Source of the DNA: an uncultured Collinsella sp.
Lineage (GTDB): Bacteria > Actinomycetota > Coriobacteriia > Coriobacteriales > Coriobacteriaceae
Length of the DNA stretch: 39,789 nucleotides
Direction: 5' to 3'
Assembly: GCA_905199225.1 (NCBI GenBank)
Contig: CAJKFS010000020.1
Span: forward strand, 1 to 39,789
Positions 7,355-14,956 of the stretch are shown piece after piece. The stretch's first letter is position 1; every line of letters begins with the position of its first letter. The notes under the pieces are model-generated. The model was not told the DNA's origin and searched no databases. It was given only the letters and a program-made list of their open reading frames with translations. The translations under genes were made by a program, and so were the position numbers.

Positions 7355-9025
7355 ATGCCAGGTATTACCCCTGCAGAAGTTCTGTCCAACTTTGGCATTA
7401 CGCTGGTCGAAGATCCTGCCGAGAACCAGCCCCGCCTGCTGGTCGACCTGCCGGCAGCCGAGCTCGTCGAGCACGCCATCCGTCGCAACGAAGGTCGTAT
7501 GGCCTCCAACGGCGCGCTGGTGATCGAGACGGGGGAGCGCACTGGCCGCTCGCCTAATGACCGCTTTATCGTTGACACCCCCGATGTTCACGACAAGATT
7601 GCCTGGGGTGCCGTCAACCGCCCGCTGTCTGTCGAGAGCTACGAGGCCATCAAGGCCGGCATCGTCGACTATCTCAACGAGCGCGACGTGTTCGTCACTC
7701 GCGGTATGGCCGGTGCCGACCGCAACCATACGCGTCGTCTGCTTGTCGCCTGCGAGCGTGCCAGCCAGGCGCTCTTTATTAAGCAGATGCTCGCCCGCCC
7801 GCTTGCCCGTGAAATCGCACGCACCGGCGAGCCGGACTTCTGTGTGCTCGCCGCGCCGGGCTACCAGTGCGATCCCGCCATCAAGGGCCTCAACTCCAGC
7901 GCCGCCGTGGTCATTAACTTCCAGGAGCGCGTGATTCTGGTCGCCGGCACCGGCTACTCCGGCGAGATCAAAAAGTCCATTTTCAGCGTCATGAATTACC
8001 TGCTGCCCGTCGAGGACGACGTGCTGCCCATGCACTGCTCGGCCAGTATGGATCCCGTCACGCACGAGACCGCCGTGTTCTTTGGCCTGTCCGGCACCGG
8101 CAAGACCACGCTTTCGGCCAATCCCACGCGCCTGCTGATCGGCGACGACGAGCACGGCTGGTCTGACATGGGCATCTTTAACATCGAGGGTGGCTGCTAC
8201 GCCAAATGCGAGGGCCTGGACGCCTTCCACGAGCCCGAGATCTTCAACGCTGTCCGCTTTGGCGCGATCTGCGAAAACGTGGTGCTCGACGAGAACCGCA
8301 AGCCCAACTACGACGACATCTCGATCACGCACAACACGCGCGTGGCATACCCTGTGGAGCACATTCCCAACGCGTGGACCAAGGGCATGGGCACCACTCC
8401 AAGCGTCGTGCTGTTCCTGACCTGCGATGCCTTTGGCGTGCTGCCGCCCATCTCACGCCTGACGGCCGATGCCGCCATGTACCACTTCGTGACGGGCTTT
8501 ACGGCCAAGATCCCCGGCACCGAGGTCGGCGTCACCGAGCCCACGCCCACGTTCTCTTCGCTGTTTGGCGAGCCGTTTATGCCGCTCGACCCCATGGTCT
8601 ATGCCAAGATGCTCGGTGAGCGCATCGCCGACGGCCGCACGCGCGTCTACCTGGTCAACACCGGCTGGATCGGCGGCGGCTACGGCGTGGGGCATCGCAT
8701 TGAGCTTGCCTACACGCGCTCCCTGGTCGCGCGCGCCCTCGACGGCACCATCGAGGACAGCGAGTTCGTGCACGACGACATCTTTAACGTCGACATTCCC
8801 ACCACGTGCCACGGCGTGCCCGACGGCATCCTGGTGCCGCGTCAGTACTGGCAAAGCACCGCGCGCTACGACGAGGCCGCGCACAACCTGGCTGTGATGT
8901 TCGAGGAGAACTTTGAGAAGAAGTACTCGCACCTGCCCGATTCCGTAAAGGCCGCCGGCCCGCACGCCCAGGTGCCCGCCGAGGCTCGTCACCGCGGCCG
9001 CGGCCTGCTGGGACTCCGCCTGTAA
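7355..9025 (+). CDS. pckA: Phosphoenolpyruvate carboxykinase (ATP)
   Basis: Protein of 556 residues. It converts oxaloacetate and ATP to PEP, CO2 and ADP (EC 4.1.1.49); in anaerobes the reverse, CO2-fixing direction is also common. The kinase P-loop GLSGTGKTT (residues 244-252), the GDDEHGW block (263-269), the substrate-binding RTGRSPNDR (62-70) and INFQERV near 187 are the standard ATP-PEPCK signatures, all intact. The reading frame is open further upstream, but the perfect ribosome site AAAGGAGG (7343-7350) fixes the ATG at 7355. The stop codon overlaps the left arm of palindrome A1, which likely acts as the terminator. The gene follows the lactate permease on the same strand but is separated from it by 250 bp of repeat and leader, so it is probably a separate unit. 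Cytosolic. Confidence 0.96.
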   Translation: MPGITPAEVLSNFGITLVEDPAENQPRLLVDLPAAELVEHAIRRNEGRMASNGALVIETGERTGRSPNDRFIVDTPDVHDKIAWGAVNRPLSVESYEAIKAGIVDYLNERDVFVTRGMAGADRNHTRRLLVACERASQALFIKQMLARPLAREIARTGEPDFCVLAAPGYQCDPAIKGLNSSAAVVINFQERVILVAGTGYSGEIKKSIFSVMNYLLPVEDDVLPMHCSASMDPVTHETAVFFGLSGTGKTTLSANPTRLLIGDDEHGWSDMGIFNIEGGCYAKCEGLDAFHEPEIFNAVRFGAICENVVLDENRKPNYDDISITHNTRVAYPVEHIPNAWTKGMGTTPSVVLFLTCDAFGVLPPISRLTADAAMYHFVTGFTAKIPGTEVGVTEPTPTFSSLFGEPFMPLDPMVYAKMLGERIADGRTRVYLVNTGWIGGGYGVGHRIELAYTRSLVARALDGTIEDSEFVHDDIFNVDIPTTCHGVPDGILVPRQYWQSTARYDEAAHNLAVMFEENFEKKYSHLPDSVKAAGPHAQVPAEARHRGRGLLGLRL

Positions 9026-9063
9026 CCACCACAAAGGGGACAGGCACCTTTGTGGTGGTTTTG
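9024..9063. repeat. Palindrome family A, copy A1 (terminator-like)
   Basis: AACCACCACAAAGG (9024-9037) and CCTTTGTGGTGGTT (9047-9060) pair perfectly over 14 bp around the loop GGACAGGCA, followed by T residues. It overlaps the pckA stop codon. Near-identical copies lie at 9982, 11561 and 11969. It can serve as an intrinsic terminator for pckA. Confidence 0.85.
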
Positions 9064-9089
9064 CTCGAGCGGATAACTCGGGTTACAAT
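9061..9089 (+). promoter_or_regulatory. Promoter for the B3/4-domain gene
   Basis: TTGCTC (9061-9066) and TACAAT (9084-9089) are 17 bases apart, immediately after palindrome A1. Transcription from about 9096 would give a leader of roughly 138 nt before the ATG at 9234. Confidence 0.55.
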
Positions 9090-9103
9090 ACGCCTGACAT
9101 ATC

Positions 9104-9193
9104 GCCCCCTTCTCCGGATGGGGGCAGCGTAAGCGCTCTTGTGGCGGCACCGTAGGACTTTGAAGGTGGCCGTCGTAAGGGCGCTTTTTGTTT
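9104..9193 (+). promoter_or_regulatory. Structured leader with terminator-like hairpin (possible attenuator)
   Basis: GCCCCC (9104-9109) pairs with GGGGGC (9120-9125). Next, AGCG-TAAG-CGCT (9126-9137) can form a small hairpin that excludes a larger one, in which AAGCGCTCTT (9131-9140) pairs with AAGGGCGCTT (9177-9186) and the GGCGGCACC/GGTGGCCG inner arms also pair. The large hairpin ends in TTTTTGTTT, so it looks like an intrinsic terminator ahead of the next gene. Mutually exclusive pairing suggests attenuation. The leader is too short for an ordinary T-box and matches no riboswitch that I recognise. Confidence 0.45.
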
Positions 9194-9233
9194 AGGCGCC
9201 CGCATTCGGGTGCACGCTATGAGGGGAGAGCAG

Positions 9234-9953
9234 ATGAAGAGTTTTGTTGCCGAGGATTCGTTTTGGGAGTTGTTCCCGCAGGCGGCTATCGGAGTTGTGG
9301 TCGTAAAGGGCATGAAGCCCGCGGCACAGATTCCCCAGGAAGACGTGGATGCGATCGCCGCGTTGCTCGACCGCGCCAACATTGATGCGGAGCGTCACCT
9401 GACGAGCGACACCATCAGCGAGAACGCGCCGGTCAAGGCGTGGCGTGAGGCGTATCGTCAGTTTAAGACCAAGAAGGGTGCGCGGTGCTCCATCGAGAAC
9501 CTGCTCAAGCGCGTGCTCAAAGGCAAGCCGGTCGGCCACATCACGCCGGCGGTGGACATCTACAATACGGTTTCGCTGACCTACGCGCTGCCCGTGGGCG
9601 GTGAGGATCTGCATGCTATTGAGGGTAATTTGCGCCTGACGGTGACCGACGGCGGCGACGCGTTCCTGCCGCTTGGTGAGGAGACGGACGATCCTACGCT
9701 GCCCGGTGAGCTTGCCTATATCGATGACGCGGGTGCTGTGTGCCGTTGCTGGAACTGGCGCGACGGCGTTCGCACGGCGCTGTCCGACGATTCGGCGGAC
9801 GCTTTCCTGGCGATTGAGTGCGTGGAGCCCGAGCGGATGGGGGATTGCCAGGCTGCCGTTGATCGTCTCGCCGAGTTGCTCGAGCGCTATCTGGGAGCGA
9901 CGGTTGTCGTTAAGACGCTTGTGACCCGCGACAATCCCTGCGTGGAACTGTAA
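9234..9953 (+). CDS. Stand-alone B3/B4 tRNA-editing-like domain protein
   Basis: Protein of 239 residues. It resembles the B3/4 domain of the phenylalanyl-tRNA synthetase beta chain, which removes mischarged tyrosine from tRNA-Phe, but here it is free-standing with no synthetase domains. Typical features are the basic FKTKKGARCSIENLLKR segment, followed by INxxVDIYN-type wording (ITPAVDIYNTVSL) and the ADAFLAIECVEP block late in the protein. ATG 9234 is chosen over the in-frame upstream start at 9210 because GAGGGGAG (9221-9228) fits it. It has its own promoter and leader after pckA and is followed by palindrome A2. Such proteins may edit misacylated tRNA in trans or act on other aminoacyl substrates; the role is not established. 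Confidence 0.82.
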   Translation: MKSFVAEDSFWELFPQAAIGVVVVKGMKPAAQIPQEDVDAIAALLDRANIDAERHLTSDTISENAPVKAWREAYRQFKTKKGARCSIENLLKRVLKGKPVGHITPAVDIYNTVSLTYALPVGGEDLHAIEGNLRLTVTDGGDAFLPLGEETDDPTLPGELAYIDDAGAVCRCWNWRDGVRTALSDDSADAFLAIECVEPERMGDCQAAVDRLAELLERYLGATVVVKTLVTRDNPCVEL

Positions 9954-9981
9954 CGACGCCTGCGGATCATGTTCGCCGGTC

Positions 9982-10022
9982 AAAACCACCACAAAGGTGC
10001 CTGTCCCCTTTGTGGTGGTTTT
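9982..10022. repeat. Palindrome family A, copy A2 (inverted relative to A1)
   Basis: A 16-bp perfect stem (9982-9997 with 10007-10022) encloses TGCCTGTCC, the exact reverse complement of the A1 loop. The T-rich right edge makes it a plausible terminator for the B3/4 gene, which ended 29 bases upstream. Confidence 0.85.
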
Positions 10023-10126
10023 TATGTTGATGGGTTAACAAATGGGATATTTGGGTACGGGTGTCGGCTTATGCGACTAAGATGTTTACCCGTTAGCATT
10101 ATGCAAGCGAAAGGCGGTCGTCTCCC

Positions 10127-10576
10127 ATGCAGCAGAGCGACGAGACACGTTTCGAGGACTTTGTCGGACTGATCAGCGGACTCTACAAGGAGATCCAGCG
10201 CATTAAGACGTCTGAGGGCGCAAGGCTGGGTCTCAAGGGCTCCGACGTTATGTGCCTGTACTATCTTGAGCGCAGCAAGGACGGCCTGACTGGCGCCGAC
10301 CTGGCTCGCATGGCAGGCGTGACCCGCGCCGCCGTCTCGCGTACGCTGGCGCATCTGGAGGAGGGTGGCTACGTCGAGGTCGATGATTCGGGCGATGCCG
10401 CCGTTAAGTATCGTGCTCCGGTGCGCCTGACCGCTCTGGGCGGCGAGAGCATGAGCGAGGCGGACCGCATCATTCGCGAGGTGCTCGATACCACCGGTAA
10501 GGCTATGGGTGTGGAGCAGCGCGAGCAGATGTATGCGTCGCTGCGCACGATTCTCAACACCCTGCGCGAGATCTAA
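10127..10576 (+). CDS. MarR family transcriptional regulator
   Basis: Protein of 149 residues, the usual MarR length. A winged helix-turn-helix is visible in the middle: a GLTGADLARMAGVTRAAVSR helix-turn-helix followed by TLAHLEEGGYVEVDD, the recognition helix and the wing entry, then the R/L-rich wing ending in LTALGGE. Helices at each end would form the dimer interface. MarR proteins are cytosolic homodimers that bind palindromes near their own promoter and release DNA on binding small ligands. The start at 10127 follows the weak site GGCGG. ACGGGT/ACCCGT half-sites flank the upstream region around 10057-10100. The degV-type gene follows on the same strand after 119 bases; no target can be assigned. 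Confidence 0.9.
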   Translation: MQQSDETRFEDFVGLISGLYKEIQRIKTSEGARLGLKGSDVMCLYYLERSKDGLTGADLARMAGVTRAAVSRTLAHLEEGGYVEVDDSGDAAVKYRAPVRLTALGGESMSEADRIIREVLDTTGKAMGVEQREQMYASLRTILNTLREI

Positions 10577-10695
10577 GGCCGCCAAGGCATTTGCTTCCAA
10601 TTAACAACTGCATAGTCCCGTTTGAGTGCGTATGCCGTGCCGGGGCATTGCTGTCAAAATTCCCTGCGAGAGGTCCGCGAAAGAAAGGATTCGCT

Positions 10696-11550
10696 ATGTC
10701 CATTCGTATTATTACCGATTCCGCGAGCGATATGTCGCCGACTGAGCACCCCGCTCTGCGTGTTCTGCCGTTGTCCGTTACCTTTGGCACCGATGTGTAC
10801 ATGGATGGCTTCGACATCGATCACCAGCGCTTTTACGAGATGCTCGTGGAGCGCGATGAGCTGCCCAAGACCGGCCAGGTCAACCCGTACGCGTTTTCGC
10901 AGGCTATTGCCGAGGCGCGTGAGGCCGGCGATGAGGCTGTGATTATTACCGTGGGCACTAAGCTTTCGGGCACCAATCAGAGTGCCCGTACCGCACTTGC
11001 CGAGGCGCCGGGCGGCGACGTGTACGTGGTGGATAGCAATAACGTCACTCTGGGCGAGCGTGTCCTGGTCGAGTATGCCCTGCGTCTGGTGGACGAGGGC
11101 CGTAGTGCGGCCCAAATCGCGGCGGCCGTCGAGGCCGTCCGTGACCGCGTGGTCGTCATCGGCCTGCTCGAGACGCTGGAGTACCTGGTGCGCGGCGGTC
11201 GTCTGTCTGCTGCGGCCGGCGCCGTGGGTACGCTGCTCAACGTAAAGCCCGTGGTGGCTGTCGAGGACGGTCTGATCGTGCAACTGGGTAAGGCGCGCGG
11301 TTCCAAGAACGGCCGCAACCTGCTGAACCAAAAGGTCGAAAAGGCGGGCGGCATCGACTTTTCCATGCCGCTGGCGCTCGGCTATACGGGTCTTTCGGAT
11401 GCGGTGCTCAAGAAGTATATCGAGGACAGCGCGGCACTGTGGGCTGGTCACACCGAGGGCGAACTGCCCGTCCACACCATCGGCGCCACCATCGGCACCC
11501 ACGTAGGCCCCGGCGCCGTAGCCGTAGCCTTCTTCCAGCCCGCTAACTAA
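10696..11550 (+). CDS. DegV family fatty-acid-binding protein
   Basis: Protein of 284 residues, the normal DegV/FakB length. The N-terminal ITDSASDM motif (residues 6-13), VGTKLSGTNQSA near 85, the ETLEYLVRGGRLS block near 160 and the terminal TIGATIGTHVGPGAVAVAF are all hallmarks of the family. DegV/FakB proteins bind a single fatty acid and present it to the fatty acid kinase FakA for incorporation into phospholipid. The ATG at 10696 has the ribosome site GAAAGGA; an open frame continues upstream but has no such site. No fakA or dak gene is seen in the window. The gene is followed by palindrome A3 after 10 bases, which likely terminates it. Cytosolic. Confidence 0.92.
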   Translation: MSIRIITDSASDMSPTEHPALRVLPLSVTFGTDVYMDGFDIDHQRFYEMLVERDELPKTGQVNPYAFSQAIAEAREAGDEAVIITVGTKLSGTNQSARTALAEAPGGDVYVVDSNNVTLGERVLVEYALRLVDEGRSAAQIAAAVEAVRDRVVVIGLLETLEYLVRGGRLSAAAGAVGTLLNVKPVVAVEDGLIVQLGKARGSKNGRNLLNQKVEKAGGIDFSMPLALGYTGLSDAVLKKYIEDSAALWAGHTEGELPVHTIGATIGTHVGPGAVAVAFFQPAN

Positions 11551-11560
11551 CCGACCTGCC

Positions 11561-11602
11561 ATAAACCACCACAAAGGGGACAGGCCCTTTGTGGTGGTTT
11601 AT
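11561..11602. repeat. Palindrome family A, copy A3
   Basis: An 18-bp perfect stem (11561-11578 with 11585-11602) with loop GACAGG; same orientation as A1 and one base shorter in the loop region. It lies between the degV-type stop and the MGMT-type start. Confidence 0.85.
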
Positions 11603-11629
11603 GCTTTTCCGGGTGGAAGGGAGCGAGCA

Positions 11630-11950
11630 ATGGCGTCTGAGGGCTTTTTTGAATGGGTGTACGAGGTGGTCGAGCAGATCCCCGAGGGGATGGTCGCCAC
11701 GTATGGTCAGGTGGCGCTGCTTGCCGGTCGTCCACGAAGTGCGCGGTACGTGGGGTATGCCCTGCATAGTAATCCGCGCCCCGGCCAGATTCCCTGCCAT
11801 CGTGTGGTGTTTGCCGACGGTCGCATTTGCGAAGGCTTTGCTTTTGGCGGCCCTGATGCTCAACGTGAGCTTTTGCTAGGGGAGGGTGTGGCGTTTAAGG
11901 ACGACATGCACGTCGATTTGGCCGCCTGTCGCTGGCCTGCCGGACTCTAG
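11630..11950 (+). CDS. MGMT-type alkyltransferase-domain protein
   Basis: Protein of 106 residues comprising only the C-terminal DNA-binding domain of O6-alkylguanine-DNA alkyltransferases. The helix-turn-helix region (VATYGQVALLAGRPRSAR, residues 22-39) and the active-site PCHRVV motif (Cys56) are present. Small proteins of this class include the alkyltransferase-like (ATL) proteins, which have Trp in place of the cysteine; here the cysteine is kept, so alkyl transfer is possible. It lacks the N-terminal domain of full-length Ogt. ATG 11630 is chosen for the site GGAAGGGAG; the frame stays open upstream into palindrome A3. Palindrome A4 follows 18 bases after the stop. Likely role: recognition or direct reversal of alkylated guanine. 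Confidence 0.85.
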   Translation: MASEGFFEWVYEVVEQIPEGMVATYGQVALLAGRPRSARYVGYALHSNPRPGQIPCHRVVFADGRICEGFAFGGPDAQRELLLGEGVAFKDDMHVDLAACRWPAGL

Positions 11951-11968
11951 CGGCTCTGCCGTGGCCAA

Positions 11969-12005
11969 AACCACCACAAAGGTGCCTGTCCCCTTTGTGG
12001 TGGTT
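11969..12005. repeat. Palindrome family A, copy A4 (inverted)
   Basis: A 14-bp perfect stem (11969-11982 with 11992-12005) enclosing TGCCTGTCC, in the same orientation as A2. It follows the MGMT-type gene and probably terminates it, though the T-tract is only two bases. Confidence 0.85.
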
Positions 12006-12094
12006 CTCCGTTGCAGGTTTACCGGAGCTAACTTATGGAGAAGGTATGGCGGCGCACATTGACGCTAGAAAGTAAACCACGGTGAACTATATTG

Positions 12095-12240
12095 GTTTCA
12101 GCAACGGAGCAGGCAATAGGCGATGAAAAAGCCTGCCCTGTTGAGTTTGATTCGCATTCCTCCCCTCTGTGCGATTCAACGGTGTACTTCGGGAACAGGC
12201 CCGCTGGCAACTAGCTGCCGGCGGGCCTGTTCCTGTTTGT
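12095..12240 (+). ncRNA. Structured RNA candidate, three hairpins with a CCTCCCC loop
   Basis: No gene fits between 12006 and 12343. The + strand has three consecutive strong hairpins. The first pairs 12102-12114 with 12131-12143 (11 of 13 Watson-Crick). The second pairs 12147-12156 with 12170-12179 (9 of 10) and exposes a 13-base loop containing CCTCCCCT, complementary to a Shine-Dalgarno sequence. The third is terminator-like: 12192-12204 with 12221-12233 perfectly paired, plus an inner GGCA/TGCC, followed by TGTTT. The next + strand gene is several kilobases away, so this is not a leader. The 5' end is a guess; TTGACG at 12059 has no well-spaced -10. Confidence 0.45.
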
Positions 12241-12280
12241 CGAGGGGGTGCGATGGACGGAGCCGAAGCGGTCCGGCTCC

Positions 12281-12310
12281 AAAAAAGGCGGACGCCGTAG
12301 CGCCCGCCCT
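12281..12310 (-). terminator. trpS terminator
   Basis: On the minus strand a GGCGGGCGC/GCGTCCGCC hairpin with loop TACG and one mismatch is followed by six T. It begins about 35 bases after the trpS stop. A second hairpin (GGAGCC/GGCTCC, 12259-12280) follows. Confidence 0.7.
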
Positions 12311-12343
12311 AAAGCAATCGAAAGCTCAAGCCAGCAGATCGGT

Positions 12344-13393
12344 CTAGTACACCATGCCCATGGCGTCCTGAACCTCGGCCAGTGTCTGCTCGGCGATCTC
12401 GTTGGCGCGACGGTTGCCCTCGTGCAGCACGTCCTTCACGTAATCCAGATCGTTCTCGTAGCGCTGGCGACGCTCGCGGATAGGTGCGAAGTACTCGTTG
12501 ACGGCCTCGGTCACGTACTTCTTGAGCTGGCCGGAGCCGCCCATGCCAATCTCCTCGGCAATCTCGACCTCGGAGCGACCGGTGCAGATGGCGGCTGTCG
12601 AAAGCAGGCCAGACACGCCGGGGCGGTTCTCGGGATCGAATGTGATCATGCGCTCGGAGTCGGTCTGGCTCTTCTTGATGCGTTTGGCCGTCTCCTCGGC
12701 GGTCATCGAAATATTGATGGCGTTGCCATAGCTCTTGCTCATCTTGCGACCGTCCAGGCCCGGCAGCAGCGGGGTCTCGGACAGCAGCGCATCGACCTCG
12801 GGGAACACCTTGCCGTAGCGGTTGTTAAAGCGGCGGGCGATGGTGCGGGTAAGCTCGATGTGCGGTAGCTGGTCACGACCGACGGGCACCACGTTGCCCT
12901 TGCAGAACAGGATGTCGCAGGCCTGGTGCACCGGGTAGGTGAGCAGAAGGCCGGTGAGCTCGTGGCCCGAGGCCTCCATTTCGGCCTTGACCGTGGGGTT
13001 GCGCGCCAGCTCGGCCTCGGACACCAGCGACAGGAACGGCAGCATGAGCTGGTTGGCGGCGGGCACGGCGGAGTGCGCGTAGATCATGGTCTTGTTGGGG
13101 TCGATACCGCAGGCAAGGTAGTCCATGACCATGTTGTACACGTTGTCTTGGATGTGCTCGGTCGTGTCGCGGTCGGTGATGACCTGGTAGTCGGCGATGA
13201 GCACGTTGGTCTTGGCGCCCATGTTCTGCAGCTCAACGCGGCCCTTGAGGGTGCCAAAGTAGTGGCCCAGGTGCAGACGGCCGGTGGGGCGATCACCGGT
13301 GAGCATGGTGAACTTCTCGGGCGTATTGGCCAGGCCCTCGCGAATGGCGTTGCTCTTTTGCAGCGCGACTTCGTAGCTGTTCTCGTTTGGCAT
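12344..13393 (-). CDS. trpS: Tryptophanyl-tRNA synthetase
   Basis: Protein of 349 residues. Class I synthetase that charges tRNA-Trp (EC 6.1.1.2). The ATP-binding signature HLGH (residues 41-44, within RPTGRLHLGHYFG) and KMSKS (217-221) are intact. GRDQ near 172-175 and the ADYQVITDR block at 67-75 are also typical. ATG 13393 is used because TAGGAG lies at the right distance; the frame is open 48 codons further upstream but without a ribosome site. A minus-strand TATCAT just upstream is a possible -10. No T-box is visible in the 159-bp spacer before it, which instead contains the perfect palindrome CGTTCGCGCGAACG (13503-13516). Cytosolic, single gene with its own terminator. Confidence 0.96.
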   Translation of the reverse strand: MPNENSYEVALQKSNAIREGLANTPEKFTMLTGDRPTGRLHLGHYFGTLKGRVELQNMGAKTNVLIADYQVITDRDTTEHIQDNVYNMVMDYLACGIDPNKTMIYAHSAVPAANQLMLPFLSLVSEAELARNPTVKAEMEASGHELTGLLLTYPVHQACDILFCKGNVVPVGRDQLPHIELTRTIARRFNNRYGKVFPEVDALLSETPLLPGLDGRKMSKSYGNAINISMTAEETAKRIKKSQTDSERMITFDPENRPGVSGLLSTAAICTGRSEVEIAEEIGMGGSGQLKKYVTEAVNEYFAPIRERRQRYENDLDYVKDVLHEGNRRANEIAEQTLAEVQDAMGMVY

Positions 13394-13552
13394 GATTGCT
13401 CCTAACGTTCGTTCGCAGGTTTTGATGATAGCGTGTTTATTGAGAGGGGTGGGCGTGAGTGGGTGAGGGACTGCCAGGGGCCGGCTTTCAAGTCCGCCGC
13501 GGCGTTCGCGCGAACGGCTGCCAACGCCTTGGCACATCCTCGGCAGCTTGCC

Positions 13553-14752
13553 CTAGAGCTTGTGGTGGTGCTCTTCCTTACGTTCCTCAGCTGCCTGCTC
13601 CTCCTGCTTAAAGGCGGGGTCGTCGGGGGTGACGAGCTCGTCCTCGTGCGTGCGCTTGTTGTAATGGTGGCGCAGCACGGGCTCAAACAGATGCAGATGC
13701 TTGGCGAAGGCAGCCGAGCCAATGGCGAGCACGGTAAAAATGAGCACGCGCATGGGCACCTCGACCTGATTGATGGCGGCGGCGCCGGCCGAAAGCATAA
13801 TGCACCAGGCATAGATGAGCAGCACAGCCTGTTTTTGGTTGTAGCCTTCTTGGATCAGGCGGTGGTGGATGTGGCCCTTGTCGGCCTGCCCGATGCTAAT
13901 GTGGGCGCGCTTGCGGCGCACGATGGCGCTAAACGTGTCGATGATAGGCACGCCGGCAACGATGAGCGGGATGATAAGCGAGGTGAGTGCGGCGGTGCGG
14001 CTCACGTTGAGCAGCGAGATGGAGCCCAGCGCAAAGCCCAGAAGCAGCGACCCCGAGTCGCCCAAGAAGATGCTTGCGGGGTTGAAGTTGTAGCGCAAAA
14101 AGGCCAGACAGGCGCCAAAGAGCGCAATGGAGAGCGCGGCGGCGTCGATGCGGCCCGAGAGAACGGCCATCGAAAACATGGTGAACGAGGCGATGCCGCA
14201 GATGCCCGTGGCCAAGCCGTCGAGGCCGTCGATGAGGTTAATGATGTTGGTGAATGCCACCAGATAGATTACGGTGATGGGGTAGGCGAGCCATCCGAGC
14301 ATGATCTCGCCGGGAGCAAACGGGTTGACGATGACGCCGATTTTTAGGCCGCCCATGCAGGCGATAAGCGCGGCGAGGACCTGTCCGGCCAGCTTTTGCT
14401 TGGGCGTGAGCTGGAAGACGTCGTCGATAGCGCCGGTCGTAAAGATGACGGTAAAGGAGAGCGCCAGCATGGGATAGCTAATGTGAAGGCGCGGGTGCGG
14501 CACCAGGACGGGTGGCCAGCCTAGGTACCAGGTGCCTAGGATTTGCACAATGCAGGCAACGACCAGGCCCAAAAACACCGCCGTTCCGCCCAAACGCGGG
14601 ATGGGCTTGGTGTTGATGCGGCGCTTAGAAGGATAGTCGACGGCATCGAGCTTAATTGCCAAGCGCTTGACCAGGGGCACCGCGAGGAAGGTCGTGATAA
14701 AAGCCGCCGCTGCCACGCATAGGTACGGTATGTAGCTCGGGGATGAAGCCAT
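13553..14752 (-). CDS. WecA/TagO/MraY-family undecaprenyl-phosphate sugar-1-phosphate transferase
   Basis: Protein of 399 residues with about 10-11 hydrophobic helices and a hydrophilic, charged tail of about 45 residues ending in HHHKL. The family signatures are present: PRLGGTAVFLG in the first loop, GAIDDVFQL (the DD Mg2+ motif) near residue 103, NIINLIDGLDGLATG near 160, FLGDSGSLLLGF near 217 and the HIHHRL motif near 290 that marks the GlcNAc-1-P (WecA/TagO) branch. It would attach a sugar-1-phosphate to undecaprenyl phosphate at the cytoplasmic face to begin a surface polymer. ATG 14752 is chosen because the protein begins well there, although no good ribosome site precedes it; starts further upstream would add a non-conserved extension. 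Probably a partner of flippase-dependent polymer assembly. Confidence 0.88.
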   Translation of the reverse strand: MASSPSYIPYLCVAAAAFITTFLAVPLVKRLAIKLDAVDYPSKRRINTKPIPRLGGTAVFLGLVVACIVQILGTWYLGWPPVLVPHPRLHISYPMLALSFTVIFTTGAIDDVFQLTPKQKLAGQVLAALIACMGGLKIGVIVNPFAPGEIMLGWLAYPITVIYLVAFTNIINLIDGLDGLATGICGIASFTMFSMAVLSGRIDAAALSIALFGACLAFLRYNFNPASIFLGDSGSLLLGFALGSISLLNVSRTAALTSLIIPLIVAGVPIIDTFSAIVRRKRAHISIGQADKGHIHHRLIQEGYNQKQAVLLIYAWCIMLSAGAAAINQVEVPMRVLIFTVLAIGSAAFAKHLHLFEPVLRHHYNKRTHEDELVTPDDPAFKQEEQAAEERKEEHHHKL

Positions 14753-14956
14753 GAATCTAAAAACCGCCAAGCGTCGAAGGAAAAGGTCAAAGGTTGCTAC
14801 GCGGAAATGGCATAGCTGTCCCATGATACTCGACCGAGGGGGGTGCGGAGGTTTGCACCGTGCGATTATCACGCGCATACCAGATATTGGAATGTTGTCG
14901 ATGGCTTGTCGGGATGCCGGCGGGGATCCATATGGACTGTATGGTGATTTTCGGCA

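Noticed and set aside
9126..9193. T-box riboswitch before the B3/4 gene
   Set aside because: The leader is too short for the specifier domain, and the GGCACCG stretch does not match the conserved T-box sequence well.
12028..12210. 60-codon minus-strand frame within the structured region after the MGMT gene
   Set aside because: No ribosome site and overlapped by strong hairpins; better explained as RNA structure.
13503..13516. CGTTCGCGCGAACG as a LexA box between trpS and the WecA-like gene
   Set aside because: Half-sites are in the reverse order (GTTC then GAAC) compared with the CGAAC-N4-GTTCG operator, and it lies at the 3' end of a gene. It may be a weak hairpin.
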